Part shown: positions 17,906 through 27,344 of the stretch, piece by piece | Layout of the letters: each line of letters starts with the position of its first letter | Numbering within the stretch: the stretch's first letter is position 1 | Assembly: GCA_027484575.1 (NCBI GenBank) | Contig: JAIXSQ010000018.1 | Location: 410,700 to 474,699, forward strand | DNA from: Comamonadaceae bacterium | GTDB taxonomy: Bacteria > Pseudomonadota > Gammaproteobacteria > Burkholderiales > Burkholderiaceae_C | DNA length: 64,000 nt | Reading direction: 5' to 3' | Made by a program: the position numbers and the translations under genes | The notes under the pieces: model-generated | Told to the model about the DNA's origin: nothing | Databases searched by the model: none | Seen by the model: only the letters and a program-made list of their open reading frames with translations

Positions 17906-18682
17906 GTGCCGCACCGCTCCATCCACGCCCTCCCGTCCCCGTCCCTGCCCGAAGCCGCCGCGGCGCCTGCGCCCGCGCCCGCGGCCGCCGGCACTGCCCG
18001 CGTCTGGCTCGCTCCGGCGCGCGAGCAGCGCGAGCGCCTGGCCTGGCTGTCCGGCCACTGGGGCGTGCCCGAGGCCACGCTGCTGGGCGCGCTGCTGGTG
18101 GCCGGCCTGTCCGGGCAGGCCGCGGTGCCGGGTGCGGCGCGCTGGCTGCCGCTGGGACGCACCCTGGCCGACGGCAGCTACGCCCTGCAGCTGCCCCCGC
18201 GCGTGGGCCTGCTGCTGCTGCAGGCCAGCGAGCTGAACGGCGAGCCGGCGGCCCGCCATGCCGAGCGCCTGGCCGGCGCGCTGCTGGCCGGGCACGTGGA
18301 CACGCACCGCATCGACCTGTCGGCGGCCGAGCCGGTGGCCGCGCCGCAGCGCGCGGCCGACGCCAGCGTGCGGCTGCAGCTGCAGCCCGCGGTGGCGTCC
18401 CGCCTGGCCGCCGTCGCCCAGGGCTGCGGCTGGCCACCCGAGATGGTGGTGCGCTGCCTGCTCGAGCGGCACGTGTGGGGCCTGGTGCGGCAGGCGCAGG
18501 GCGGCCATGCCGGCGCCCGCCTGCTGCTGGGGCTGCGCGAGGCGCCGCCGGTGGAGGCCGCGCCCGCGCTGCTGGTGGTGCGGGTGCCGGCGTCGCTGCG
18601 GGCCCGGCTGGACCACCTGGCCTACGTGCACCGCCTGCCCACCCCCGAGTACTGCCGCCGCGTGCTCGCGCAGCTGGCGTGA
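17906..18682 (+). CDS. Protein of four ribbon-helix-helix-like repeats, unknown role
   Basis: 258 aa, not recognised as a named family. After a Pro/Ala-rich N-terminus (1-30), four imperfect repeats of about 37-40 residues can be aligned by eye at 31-67, 91-131, 154-194 and 222-258. Each has a short alternating beta strand ending in V/L-x-P or similar (for example VRLQLQPAV, LVVRVPASL), a first helix with R-L-x-x-L-A, a G/P turn and a second helix with RxLLxxxV. This is the pattern of the ribbon-helix-helix DNA-binding fold, which normally occurs once per chain and dimerises. A single-chain protein with four copies would be unusual. The GTG start at 17906 is the first in frame and is uncertain. 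It stands alone and converges on the TetR gene. Confidence 0.6.
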   Translation: MPHRSIHALPSPSLPEAAAAPAPAPAAAGTARVWLAPAREQRERLAWLSGHWGVPEATLLGALLVAGLSGQAAVPGAARWLPLGRTLADGSYALQLPPRVGLLLLQASELNGEPAARHAERLAGALLAGHVDTHRIDLSAAEPVAAPQRAADASVRLQLQPAVASRLAAVAQGCGWPPEMVVRCLLERHVWGLVRQAQGGHAGARLLLGLREAPPVEAAPALLVVRVPASLRARLDHLAYVHRLPTPEYCRRVLAQLA

Positions 18683-18724
18683 GCCGGGCCCGCGCCGCGG
18701 CCGCGCGGGGAGGGCGGCCGCCGG

Positions 18725-19423
18725 TCAGCCGGGCTGCAGCGTGCGCAGCGGCCGGCGCCGCTGCAGGATGCCGTTGAGCAGCAGCGCCACGCCCATGTCG
18801 GCCACCTGCCGCGCGTCGAACTCGCCGTCGGCGCGCCACCAGCGCCCCACCCAGCTGAGCGCGCCGGCGACCATGAAGGCCGCCATCTTGGGATCGCAGG
18901 GCGCGATGCTGCCCTCGGCGATGCCCTCGGCCACCAGCCGGCGGAACTCGCCGTCGATGCCGGCCTTGAGCGCGCGCAGCTCGCGCCGCAGGGGCGGCGG
19001 CAGCGGGTCCTCGCCGATGCGGATCACGCAGCGCCCCAGGTCCTGCGTGACGATGCGCGTGTACACCCGCATGCAGGCCTCGAGCTGGTCGAGCGCGCGG
19101 CCGCCTGCGGCCCGCACCGCCGCGATCTCGGCCTGCATGGTGCCCAGGGCGGTGCGCACGCACGCCAGCAGGATGTCGTCCTTGCTGCGCACGTAGTAGT
19201 ACAGCGTGGGCTTGGTCACGTGCAGCGCGCGGGCGATGTCGTCCAGCGAGGTGGCGTGGAAGCCCCGTTCGTTGAACAGCCGCGCCGCCGTCTCCAGCAC
19301 CGCCTGCCGCTTGCGCTCGCGCTGGTCGGCGCGGGCGCCGGCCTCCAGCCAGGGCGAGGCGGGCGGTGCCGGTGGGGCAGGTGGACCGGGGCGCGCGGCG
19401 CGCCGGCGCGGGGCAGGGGGCAT
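18725..19423 (-). CDS. TetR/AcrR family transcriptional regulator
   Basis: A 232-aa repressor. The N-terminal 35 residues are a Pro/Ala-rich extension; the helix-turn-helix (about 38-85) reads AVLETAARLFNERGFHATSLDDIARALHVTKPTLYYYVRSK in overlapping parts and is textbook TetR. The C-terminal ligand domain is of the type seen with fatty-acid or organic-acid regulators (AcrR/FadR-like). The ATG at 19423 is preferred; the frame is open for 34 more codons upstream but that runs into the intergenic operator region. It is divergent from livG, so it probably represses the liv-acyl-CoA synthetase operon and itself; its ligand may be an acyl-CoA (inference). Confidence 0.88.
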   Translation of the reverse strand: MPPAPRRRAARPGPPAPPAPPASPWLEAGARADQRERKRQAVLETAARLFNERGFHATSLDDIARALHVTKPTLYYYVRSKDDILLACVRTALGTMQAEIAAVRAAGGRALDQLEACMRVYTRIVTQDLGRCVIRIGEDPLPPPLRRELRALKAGIDGEFRRLVAEGIAEGSIAPCDPKMAAFMVAGALSWVGRWWRADGEFDARQVADMGVALLLNGILQRRRPLRTLQPG

Positions 19424-19483
19424 GGCGTTAGTGGTAACTCCGGATGACCGCGGCCGGGCCGGGCGCCGAAGATGGCGGCCGCA

Positions 19484-19501
19484 GGTTACCGACGGGTAGC
19501 C
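19484..19501. promoter_or_regulatory. Candidate TetR operator
   Basis: Imperfect palindrome GGTTACC (19484-19490), 4-base centre, GGTAGCC (19495-19501), with 12 of 18 positions symmetric. It lies in the 140-base gap between the divergent TetR gene and livG, where an autoregulating TetR would bind. A second short GTTA-N4-TAAC symmetry occurs at 19427-19438. Assignment is by position and symmetry only. Confidence 0.4.
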
Positions 19502-19563
19502 ATTCTGGGACGGGTCGCCCGCCACCGCTTACCCGCAAAAACCCGCAGGCCACGACGCACCGC

Positions 19564-20448
19564 ATGAGCAGCCCGACACACCCCGCGCAGGCACCCGGCG
19601 ATGGCGCGCCCGTGCTGCAGGTGCGCGGCCTGGCGCTGTCGTTCGGCGGCGTCAAGGCGCTGCAGGGCGTCGACCTGGCGGTGCAGCCGGGCTCCATCAC
19701 CGCGGTGATCGGCCCCAACGGCGCGGGCAAGACCTCGCTGTTCAACACCATCTCGGGCTTCTACCGGCCCAGCACGGGGCAGGTGCTGTTCGACGGCGCC
19801 GACATCACCCGCATGCCGGCGCCGCGCCGCGCCGCGCTGGGGCTGGCGCGCAGCTTCCAGAACATCGCGCTGTTCCGCGGCATGACCGTGCTCGACAACA
19901 TCAAGCTCGGCCGCCACGCGCACCTGAAGACCAACGTGCTGGACGCCCTGCTGTACGTCGGGCGCGCCCGGCGCGAGGAGGCGCAGCTGCGGCGCGAGGT
20001 CGAGGAGCGGATCATCGACTTCCTGGAGATCGACCACATCCGCCACGCGCCGGTCGCCGCGCTGCCCTACGGCCTGCAAAAGCGCGTGGAGATGGCGCGG
20101 GCCCTGGCCATGCAGCCCAAGGTGCTGATGCTCGACGAGCCCGTGGCCGGCATGAACCGCGAGGAGACCGAGGACATGGCGCGCTTCATCCTCGACGTGC
20201 GGCGCGAGTGGGGCGTGACGGTGCTGATGGTCGAGCACGACATGGGCCTGGTGATGGACCTGTCGGACCACGTGGTGGTGCTCAACTTCGGCCAGGTGAT
20301 CGCCGCGGGCCGGCCGGCGCAGGTGCAGGCCGACCCCGAGGTCATCCGCGCCTACCTGGGCGGCGGCGACGTGGCGGCGCTGCGCCGCCGGCTGCGTGGC
20401 GACGAGTCCGCGCCGCAGCCGCAGGCCGAGCCGCTGGGAGCCGCCTGA
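19564..20448 (+). CDS. livG: Branched-chain amino-acid-type ABC transporter ATPase LivG
   Basis: A 294-aa ATPase of the HAAT family importer, bound to the cytoplasmic face of LivH/LivM. Walker A GPNGAGKTSLFN, the LivG-type signature LPYGLQKRVEMARAL, Walker B VLMLDEPVAGMN and the H-loop MVEHDM are all present. The start at 19564 is chosen because the conserved ABC fold begins about 25 residues later; 40 further open codons upstream cross the operator. It heads a livG-H-M-K-F-acyl-CoA synthetase operon. Given the terminal synthetase, the substrate may be an organic or aromatic acid rather than leucine (inference). Confidence 0.93.
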   Translation: MSSPTHPAQAPGDGAPVLQVRGLALSFGGVKALQGVDLAVQPGSITAVIGPNGAGKTSLFNTISGFYRPSTGQVLFDGADITRMPAPRRAALGLARSFQNIALFRGMTVLDNIKLGRHAHLKTNVLDALLYVGRARREEAQLRREVEERIIDFLEIDHIRHAPVAALPYGLQKRVEMARALAMQPKVLMLDEPVAGMNREETEDMARFILDVRREWGVTVLMVEHDMGLVMDLSDHVVVLNFGQVIAAGRPAQVQADPEVIRAYLGGGDVAALRRRLRGDESAPQPQAEPLGAA

Positions 20449-20449
20449 G

Positions 20450-21337
20450 ATGCAGGGCTTCGACTGGGGCTACCTGTTCGAGATCGTGCTCACCGGCGTG
20501 GCCGGCGGCGGCCTGTATGCGCTGGCCGCGCTGGCGTTCGTGCTGGTCTACAAGGCCACCCGGGTGGTCAACATCGCCATCGGCGAGCTGCTGATGGTGG
20601 GCGCCTACCTGTTCTTCACCTTCGCCGCCACCTTCGCGCTGCCCATCTGGCTGGCGGTGCTCGGCGCGGTGCTGGGCACCGGGCTGCTGGGGGCCATCGT
20701 CGAGCGCACCATCATCCGGCCGCTGCTGGGCGAGCCGCCGATCTCGGTGTTCATGGTCACGGTCGGCCTGACCTCCATCCTGGTCGGGCTGGTGGAGATC
20801 ATCTGGACCGCCGACCAGCGCCGCCTGCCGGAGTTCTTCCCCAACACGCCGGTGATGGTGGGCGACGCGTTCCTCGCGCCCAAGGTGGCCTACGGCGCGC
20901 TGGTGGCCGTCGTGCTCATCGCCGCGGTGCTGCTGCTGTTCCGCTACTGGCGCGGCGGCGTCGCGCTGCGCGCCACCGCGTCCGACCAGGGCGCCGCGTA
21001 CATGATGGGCATCGCCGTGCCGCGGGTGTACGCGCTGGCCTGGGTGGCCGCCTCGATGATCGCGGCCGTGGCCGGCATCGTGGTGGGCGCCATCGGCGGC
21101 ATCTCCTCGTCGATGGGCGTGTTCGGCCTGTCGGTGCTGGTGGTGGTGATCGTCGGCGGCCTGGACAGCGTGCTGGGCGCGCTGGTGGGCGGCCTGTTCA
21201 TCGGCCTGGTCGAGGCGCTGGCCGGCGCCTTCCTGGGCGCCGAATACAAGCTGCTGGCCACCTTCGTGGTGCTGGTGGCGGTGCTGATGCTGCGGCCCTA
21301 CGGGCTGTTCGGCACGCACGAGATCGAACGCCTGTAG
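20450..21337 (+). CDS. livH: Branched-chain amino-acid-type ABC permease LivH
   Basis: A 295-aa inner-membrane permease with about eight hydrophobic segments. The N-terminal LivH signature GVAGGGLYALAALAFVLVYKATRVVNIAIGELLMVGAY is seen in adjoining blocks, and the cytoplasmic coupling loop near ALRATASDQGAAYMMGI contacts the ATPases. The ATG starts one base after the livG stop region, so the genes are translated together. It pairs with LivM as the heterodimeric channel. Confidence 0.94.
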   Translation: MQGFDWGYLFEIVLTGVAGGGLYALAALAFVLVYKATRVVNIAIGELLMVGAYLFFTFAATFALPIWLAVLGAVLGTGLLGAIVERTIIRPLLGEPPISVFMVTVGLTSILVGLVEIIWTADQRRLPEFFPNTPVMVGDAFLAPKVAYGALVAVVLIAAVLLLFRYWRGGVALRATASDQGAAYMMGIAVPRVYALAWVAASMIAAVAGIVVGAIGGISSSMGVFGLSVLVVVIVGGLDSVLGALVGGLFIGLVEALAGAFLGAEYKLLATFVVLVAVLMLRPYGLFGTHEIERL

Positions 21338-21344
21338 GACCGCG

Positions 21345-22382
21345 ATGCGCATCGGCACCCTCAAGGACAGCTACGTGGCCGACGCCGCGCTGTTCGACTC
21401 GTCCACCCAGAAGGCCTGGCTGGCCGCGGGCGCCGGCCTGCTGGTGCTGTTCCCGTTCGTGGCCGGCGACTACTGGCTGTACCTGGCCTGCCTGGTGGCC
21501 ATCAACGTGGCCAGCGCCACCGGCCTGAACATCCTGACCGGCTACACCGGCCTGGTCAGCCTGGGGCAGGCGGCCTTCATGGGCCTGGGCGCCTACACGG
21601 TGGCCATCCTCGAGCAGCGCGCCGGCACGCCGTTCGCGCTGAACCTGCTGGCCGCCGGCGCCGTGGCCATGCTGGGCGGGCTGGTGGTGGGCATCCCCTC
21701 GCTGCGGGTCAAGGGCCTGTACCTGGCCATCGCCACCATCGCGGCCTCGTTCATCGCGCACTTCGTGTTCGCCAACATGCGCTTCACCGGCGGCACGGGC
21801 GGGCTGGCGGTGCCGCCCGCGCGCCTGGGCGGGCTGGCGCTGGACACCTCGTTCCGCCTGTACTGGCTGATCGTGCCGGTCACGCTGCTGCTGGTGCTGG
21901 GCGCGGCCAACCTGTTTCGCACCCGCATCGGCCGCGCCTTCATCGCCATCCGCGACCGCGACATCTCGGCCGAGGTGCTGGGCATCCCGCTGCTGCGCTA
22001 CAAGCTGCTGTCGTTCGGCCTGTCCTCGTTCTACGCCGGCGTGGCCGGCGGGCTCTGGGCCTACTTCTTCCGCGTGGTCACGCCCGAGAGCTTCCCGCTG
22101 CTCATGTCCATCTTCTTCCTGGCGGCCATCATCGTCGGCGGCATGGGCACGATCCTGGGCGGCATCCTGGGCGCGGCCTTCATGACCATGGTCCCCGAGC
22201 TGCTCAAGCTGCTGGCCGGCCTGCTGCCCGGCGGCCAGGACCTGGCAGTGTTCCTGTCCCCGGTGCGCACCGTCGTCTTCGGCGCGCTCATCGTGGGCTT
22301 CCTCGTGTTCGAGCCGCACGGGCTCGCCGAAGTGTGGCGGCGCATCCGCCGCTTTTTCCACCTGTGGCCGTTCCGGCACTGA
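21345..22382 (+). CDS. livM: Branched-chain amino-acid-type ABC permease LivM
   Basis: A 345-aa permease with roughly ten membrane segments. The family motif NILTGYTGLVSLGQAAFMGLGAY near residue 65, and the coupling loop with FIAIRDRDISAEVLGI near residue 205, identify LivM. It follows livH by seven bases. The N-terminus (about 25 residues) is a soluble lead-in common in betaproteobacterial homologues. It forms the translocation pathway with LivH. Confidence 0.94.
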   Translation: MRIGTLKDSYVADAALFDSSTQKAWLAAGAGLLVLFPFVAGDYWLYLACLVAINVASATGLNILTGYTGLVSLGQAAFMGLGAYTVAILEQRAGTPFALNLLAAGAVAMLGGLVVGIPSLRVKGLYLAIATIAASFIAHFVFANMRFTGGTGGLAVPPARLGGLALDTSFRLYWLIVPVTLLLVLGAANLFRTRIGRAFIAIRDRDISAEVLGIPLLRYKLLSFGLSSFYAGVAGGLWAYFFRVVTPESFPLLMSIFFLAAIIVGGMGTILGGILGAAFMTMVPELLKLLAGLLPGGQDLAVFLSPVRTVVFGALIVGFLVFEPHGLAEVWRRIRRFFHLWPFRH

Positions 22383-22405
22383 CCCACCGACGAAGGAGAC
22401 ACACC

Positions 22406-23587
22406 ATGCAGCCCACCTCCCGCATCCAGCTGCGCCGCCGCGAACTCGTGGTGGCCACGGCCGCCGCGCTGGCCGCGCCGCGCCTGGCCTTCGCGCAGGC
22501 CGAGGACATCGTCATCGGCGGCTCCATCCCCATGACCGGCGTGTTCGCCTTCGCCGGCGTGGGCATCAACGCCGGCATCACCGACTACGTGAAGATCGTC
22601 AACGACGCCGGCGGCATCCGCGGCCGCAAGGTGCGCTACGTCCCCGAGGACACGGCCTACAAGGTCGACGTGTCGGTGGCCGCGTTCAAGAAGATCACCA
22701 GCCAGAACAAGGTGAACCTGTACTACGGGGACTCCACGGGCTTTTCCAAGACCATCAATCCCGAGCTGGACCGCAACGGCAACATCCTGATGGCCGGCGC
22801 CTCGTTCGCCACCGAGCTGAACGACCCCAGGAAGTACCCCAACCAGTTCATCGTCGGCCCCGACTACACCGAGATGTTCGGCATCCTGCTGCGCCACGTG
22901 GCCAAGGAGAAGCCGGGCGCCAAGGTGGCCTTCGTCTACTCCGACTCCGAGTTCGGCCGCGACCCGATCGACGAGGGCGAGGCGCTGTGCAAGCAGCTGG
23001 GCCTGCAGCTGGTCACCAAGATCATGACCCCGCCGGGCAGCGTGGACGTGTCCACCGAGGTGATCAAGCTGCGCCGCGCCGCGCCCGACTACACCATCTT
23101 CCACGGCTACATCCTCGCGCCCATCCCCGAGTTCATCCAGCAGGGCAGGCAGCAGGGCATGACCAGCAAGTGGATGGGCACCTTCTGGACCATGGACAGC
23201 TCCACCGTGATGCGCATGGGCGAGGCGGCCGACGGCTTCATGGGCGTGATGCCCTACCGCTACTACTACGACACCAGCGCCCGCGCGCCCATGCTGGACC
23301 GCATCCGCGCCATGCGTCCCGACTACCAGAGCACCGCGTACATGCAGGGCTTCCTGACGGCCATGCTGTTCCTGGAGTCGGCCAAGCGCACGCTGGAGGC
23401 CGGCAAGCCCATGAACGGCGCCAACCTGAAGGCGGCGCTCAACTCGATCCGCGACTTCGACACCGGCGGCATCATCGGCGTGCCGGTCACCGTCAAGGGC
23501 AACTCGATCCCGGTGGGCCGCATCTACCGCGCCGACGCCAAGGCCCAGCGCATGGTGGCGGCCTCGGACTGGATCTCGCTGGGCTGA
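22406..23587 (+). CDS. livK: Periplasmic binding protein LivK-type
   Basis: A 393-aa type I periplasmic binding protein (Peripla_BP_6 fold) that delivers substrate to LivHM. The N-terminus has an Arg-rich stretch RRRELVVATAAALAA followed by a cleavage region near AFAQA, compatible with Tat or Sec export. The mature part starts EDIVIGGSIPMTGVFAF, the standard first strand and ligand loop of this family. AAGGAGA precedes the ATG by several bases, marking the best translated gene of the operon. The exact ligand cannot be read from sequence. Confidence 0.92.
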   Translation: MQPTSRIQLRRRELVVATAAALAAPRLAFAQAEDIVIGGSIPMTGVFAFAGVGINAGITDYVKIVNDAGGIRGRKVRYVPEDTAYKVDVSVAAFKKITSQNKVNLYYGDSTGFSKTINPELDRNGNILMAGASFATELNDPRKYPNQFIVGPDYTEMFGILLRHVAKEKPGAKVAFVYSDSEFGRDPIDEGEALCKQLGLQLVTKIMTPPGSVDVSTEVIKLRRAAPDYTIFHGYILAPIPEFIQQGRQQGMTSKWMGTFWTMDSSTVMRMGEAADGFMGVMPYRYYYDTSARAPMLDRIRAMRPDYQSTAYMQGFLTAMLFLESAKRTLEAGKPMNGANLKAALNSIRDFDTGGIIGVPVTVKGNSIPVGRIYRADAKAQRMVAASDWISLG

Positions 23588-23593
23588 TCCCCG

Positions 23594-24405
<812 letters not shown>

Positions 24406-24418
<13 letters not shown>

Positions 24419-26241
24419 CCCCGCCCCCACCGTCCCTGCCCGAGCTGACGCTGCCGCAGATGCTGCGCGCGCAGGCGCGGCAGCAGCCCGGCCGCATCGC
24501 GATCCGGCAGAAGGACTTCGGCATCTGGCATCCGCTGACCTGGGCCGGCTACCTGGAACGCGCCAGCGACGTGGCGCTGGGCCTGGCCAGCCTGGGCGTG
24601 CAGCGGGGCACGCACGTGGGCGTGATCTCCGAGAACCGGCTGGAATGGGTGCTGGCGCAGATGGGCACGGGCCTGCTGGGCGGCGTGACCGTCGGCGTCT
24701 ATCCCACCAGCCCTGCCAACGAGGTGGCCTACGTGGTGGGCCATGCCGACGTGGAGGTGGTGGTCTGCGAGGACCAGGAGCAGGCCGACAAGGTGCTCGA
24801 CACCCTGGGGCAGTTGCCCCGGCTGCGCCGCATCGTGGTGGTCGAGACCAAGGGCCTGGCCAGCTACGCGCCGGCGCAGCGCGAGCGCATGCTCCCGTTC
24901 GCCGAGCTCGAGGCCGCCGGCCGCGCGCTGCGCGCCGCCGAGGGCCTGGGGCGCATCGACGCCGCGCTGGCCGCCCAGTCGCTCGACGACGTGGGGCTGA
25001 TGATCTACACCTCGGGCTCCACCGGCGCGCCCAAGGGCGCCATGACCACCTGGCGCAACATCCGCGGCGTGGTGCCCGGCATCGTCGAGCGGCTGCGGCT
25101 GGACGCCTCCACCGCCCACCTGTCGTACCTGCCGCTGTGCCACGTGGCCGAGCAGATGCTCACCACCTTCGTGCCGCTGTACCTGGGCTCGCAGGTGCAC
25201 TTCGGCGAATCGATCCGCACCGTGCAGGAGGACCTGCGCGAGGTCGCGCCCACCATGTTCCTGGGCGTGCCGCGCATCTGGGAGAAGCTGCACGCGGCGA
25301 TCTCGATCCGGCTGCAGGAGACCGGGCCGCTGCGGCGCGCGCTGGCCGGCTGGGCGATCGCCACCGGCATGCCGCTGGCCGAGAAGCGCCGCGCCGACTG
25401 GACGGTGGCCGAGCGCCTGCGCTTCGGCCTGGCGTACTGGCTGGTGCTGCGGTCGCTGCAGAACTTCATCGGCCTGCGCCGCGCGCGCATCGCGCTCACG
25501 GGCGCGGCGCCGATCCCGCGCGAGGTGGTGCGCTGGTTCCGCGCGCTGGGCGTGCCGCTGGTCGAGGTCTACGGCCTGACCGAGTCCAGCGGCATGATCA
25601 CCGGCCAGTCGCCCGACGACGTGCGCATCGGCAGCGTGGGCCCGCCGATCCAGGGCGTGGACCACCGCATCGGCGCGCAGGGCGAGCTGCTGGTGCGCGG
25701 CGAGATGGTGTTCGCCGGCTACTACAAGAACCCCGAGGCCTCGGCCGCCGCGGTGCGCGACGGCTGGCTGCACACCGGCGACGTGGTCGAGGCGGGCGAG
25801 GGCGGCCACCTGCGCATCGTCGACCGCCTCAAGGACATCATGATCACCGCCGGCGGCAAGAACCTGACGCCCTCGGAGATCGAGAACACGATGAAGGCCA
25901 GCCCCTACATCAAGGAATGCATCGTGGTGGCCGAGTCGCGCAAGTTCGTCTCGGCCCTGATCCAGATCGACCTGGAGACCGTGGGCAAGTGGGCCGAGTC
26001 GCAGCGCCTGGCCTTCACCCATTTCCGCTCGCTGGCCGAGCACCCGCAGGTGCGCGCGCTGGTCGAGGCCGAGGTGCAGCGCGGCAACGACCGCCTGGCG
26101 CAGGTGGCGCAGGTGCGGCGCTTCCACCTGCTGACCAAGGAACTGGACCACGACGACGGCGAGGTCACGGCCACCATGAAGGTGCGCCGCGCCAGCGTCT
26201 ACAAGGCCTACGCGGCGGAGATCGAGGCGCTGTACGCCTGA
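24406..26241 (+). CDS. AMP-forming acyl-CoA synthetase (long-chain type)
   Basis: A 611-aa enzyme that activates a carboxylic acid with ATP and CoA. The AMP-binding P-loop YTSGSTGAPKGAM lies near residues 204-216; the adenylate motif VYGLTESSG near 388-396; and the hinge GDVVEAGEGGHLRIVDRLKD with catalytic-lysine segment ITAGGKNLTPSEIE follow. The insert-containing architecture matches FAA1-type long-chain synthetases. ATG at 24406 overlaps livF by 13 bases; longer open frame upstream is a shadow across livK and livF. Linked to the importer, it probably traps the imported acid as its CoA ester (inference). Confidence 0.9.
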
Positions 26242-26276
26242 GCCACGCGGCGCCCCCGCGCCGCTAGACTGCCCCC

Positions 26277-26546
26277 ATGCAGCAGCGCAGCTTCACCTCG
26301 GGCCGGATCCGCGAAGCCCGCTGGGACCCGGTCACGCAGCAGCTCGAGCTGCGCTGGGAGGACGGCCGCTGGCGCGCCTGGAAGGCCGTGCCGCAGGAGG
26401 TGTTCCGCCGCCTGTGCGCCGCGCCCAACCCCCATGCCTACTGGGAGGACCGCATCGCCGAGGAGTACCCGGCGGGCACCCCCGTGGCGCGCAACGCCGC
26501 CACCGGCCCGACCCTCAGGGACCTGTTCGGCGAGCCCGAGGACTGA
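26277..26546 (+). CDS. Small KTSC-like domain protein
   Basis: 89 aa. It resembles the KTSC domain: two beta strands with a central aromatic and charged patch (LELRWEDGRWRAWKAVPQEVFRRLCAAPNP), then YWEDRIAEEYP. The core pattern G-x-W-x-x-W/Y-x-x-V-P-x-x-V-F-x-x-L is clear. These small domains are thought to bind RNA or protein, but no role is established. It lies between the liv operon and a convergent phosphatase gene. Confidence 0.6.
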   Translation: MQQRSFTSGRIREARWDPVTQQLELRWEDGRWRAWKAVPQEVFRRLCAAPNPHAYWEDRIAEEYPAGTPVARNAATGPTLRDLFGEPED

Positions 26547-26555
26547 GCCGGGGCG

Positions 26556-26575
26556 CCGGCCGGTGCATTGGCCGG
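26556..26575. terminator. Hairpin between convergent genes, weak terminator candidate
   Basis: CCGGCC (26556-26561) and GGCCGG (26570-26575) form a 6-bp stem with an 8-base loop in the 30-base gap between convergent stops. There is no T-run on either side, so intrinsic termination is doubtful. Confidence 0.25.
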
Positions 26576-26576
26576 T

Positions 26577-27254
26577 TCAGTGGCCGGCGAAGAAGCCCGC
26601 GGCGACCAGCGGCCGCCAGTCGGGCACCTGGGCCAGCACGTGCGGGCCCGCCAGCTCGGCCGGCCCGTGGGTGGTGCACACCGCCACCGCGGCCATGCCG
26701 GCGCGGCGGGCGGCCTCGATGCCGTAGGGCGCGTCCTCGAACACCACGCATCGCTGCGGCGCATGGCCCAGCCGCCGCGCGGCTTCCAGGAACAGGTCGG
26801 GCGCCGGCTTGCCGGGCAGCCCCTCGTCGCCGCCCACGATGGCGTCGGGCGGCTGCGGCAGGGCCAGCCGCCCCAGCGTGAACGCGATGTTGTGGCGGTC
26901 GCCGGCGGTGGCCACCGCGACCGCGTAGCCGGCCGCGCGGGCCTGCGCGATCGCCTCGTGCACGCCCGGCACCGGCCGGAAGGCGGGGCCGAACAGGTCG
27001 CGGTACAGCGCCTCCTTCTCGCCGATCAGCGCCAGCGCCTCGCGCTCGGGAAGCTGCGGGCCGAACAGCTCGCGCATGCACTCGACGCCGTTGCGGCCGG
27101 TGGTGCGGCGCAGGATCTCGTCCACCGGCATGGTCACGCCGTGGCGGGCCGCGAAGGCCTCCCAGCTGCGCGCATGCGCGGGCATCGAGTCGACCAGGGT
27201 GCCGTCCATGTCGAACACCAGGGCGGTGGTGCCCGCGGGCAGGCGCGCGCTCAT
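26577..27254 (-). CDS. HAD-superfamily phosphatase, beta-phosphoglucomutase-like
   Basis: A 225-aa cytoplasmic haloacid-dehalogenase hydrolase. Motif I FDMDGTLVDS (about residues 14-23) supplies the nucleophile and acid/base aspartates; the cap domain is alpha-helical; motif III lysine is in GKPAPDLF; motif IV is VVFEDAPYGIEAARRAGM. It is of the PGMB/GS1-type branch, acting on small phosphosugars or nucleotides; substrate unknown. The start ATG at 27254 puts motif I at the expected distance from the N-terminus. It is divergent from the ferric-type ABC importer. Confidence 0.88.
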   Translation of the reverse strand: MSARLPAGTTALVFDMDGTLVDSMPAHARSWEAFAARHGVTMPVDEILRRTTGRNGVECMRELFGPQLPEREALALIGEKEALYRDLFGPAFRPVPGVHEAIAQARAAGYAVAVATAGDRHNIAFTLGRLALPQPPDAIVGGDEGLPGKPAPDLFLEAARRLGHAPQRCVVFEDAPYGIEAARRAGMAAVAVCTTHGPAELAGPHVLAQVPDWRPLVAAGFFAGH

Positions 27255-27344
27255 CCCGTCACCCCCGGGACAGTCCGCAGGACAGGCGCCACCGTGGCGC
27301 GACAATCGGCGCATCGCGGGACGCGCACGCAAGGAGACAGGGAC

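Noticed and set aside
19478..19490. Minus-strand GTAACC near the TetR gene as another SigF box
   Set aside because: No CGAA follows at 16 bases, unlike the two sites at 35798-35894.
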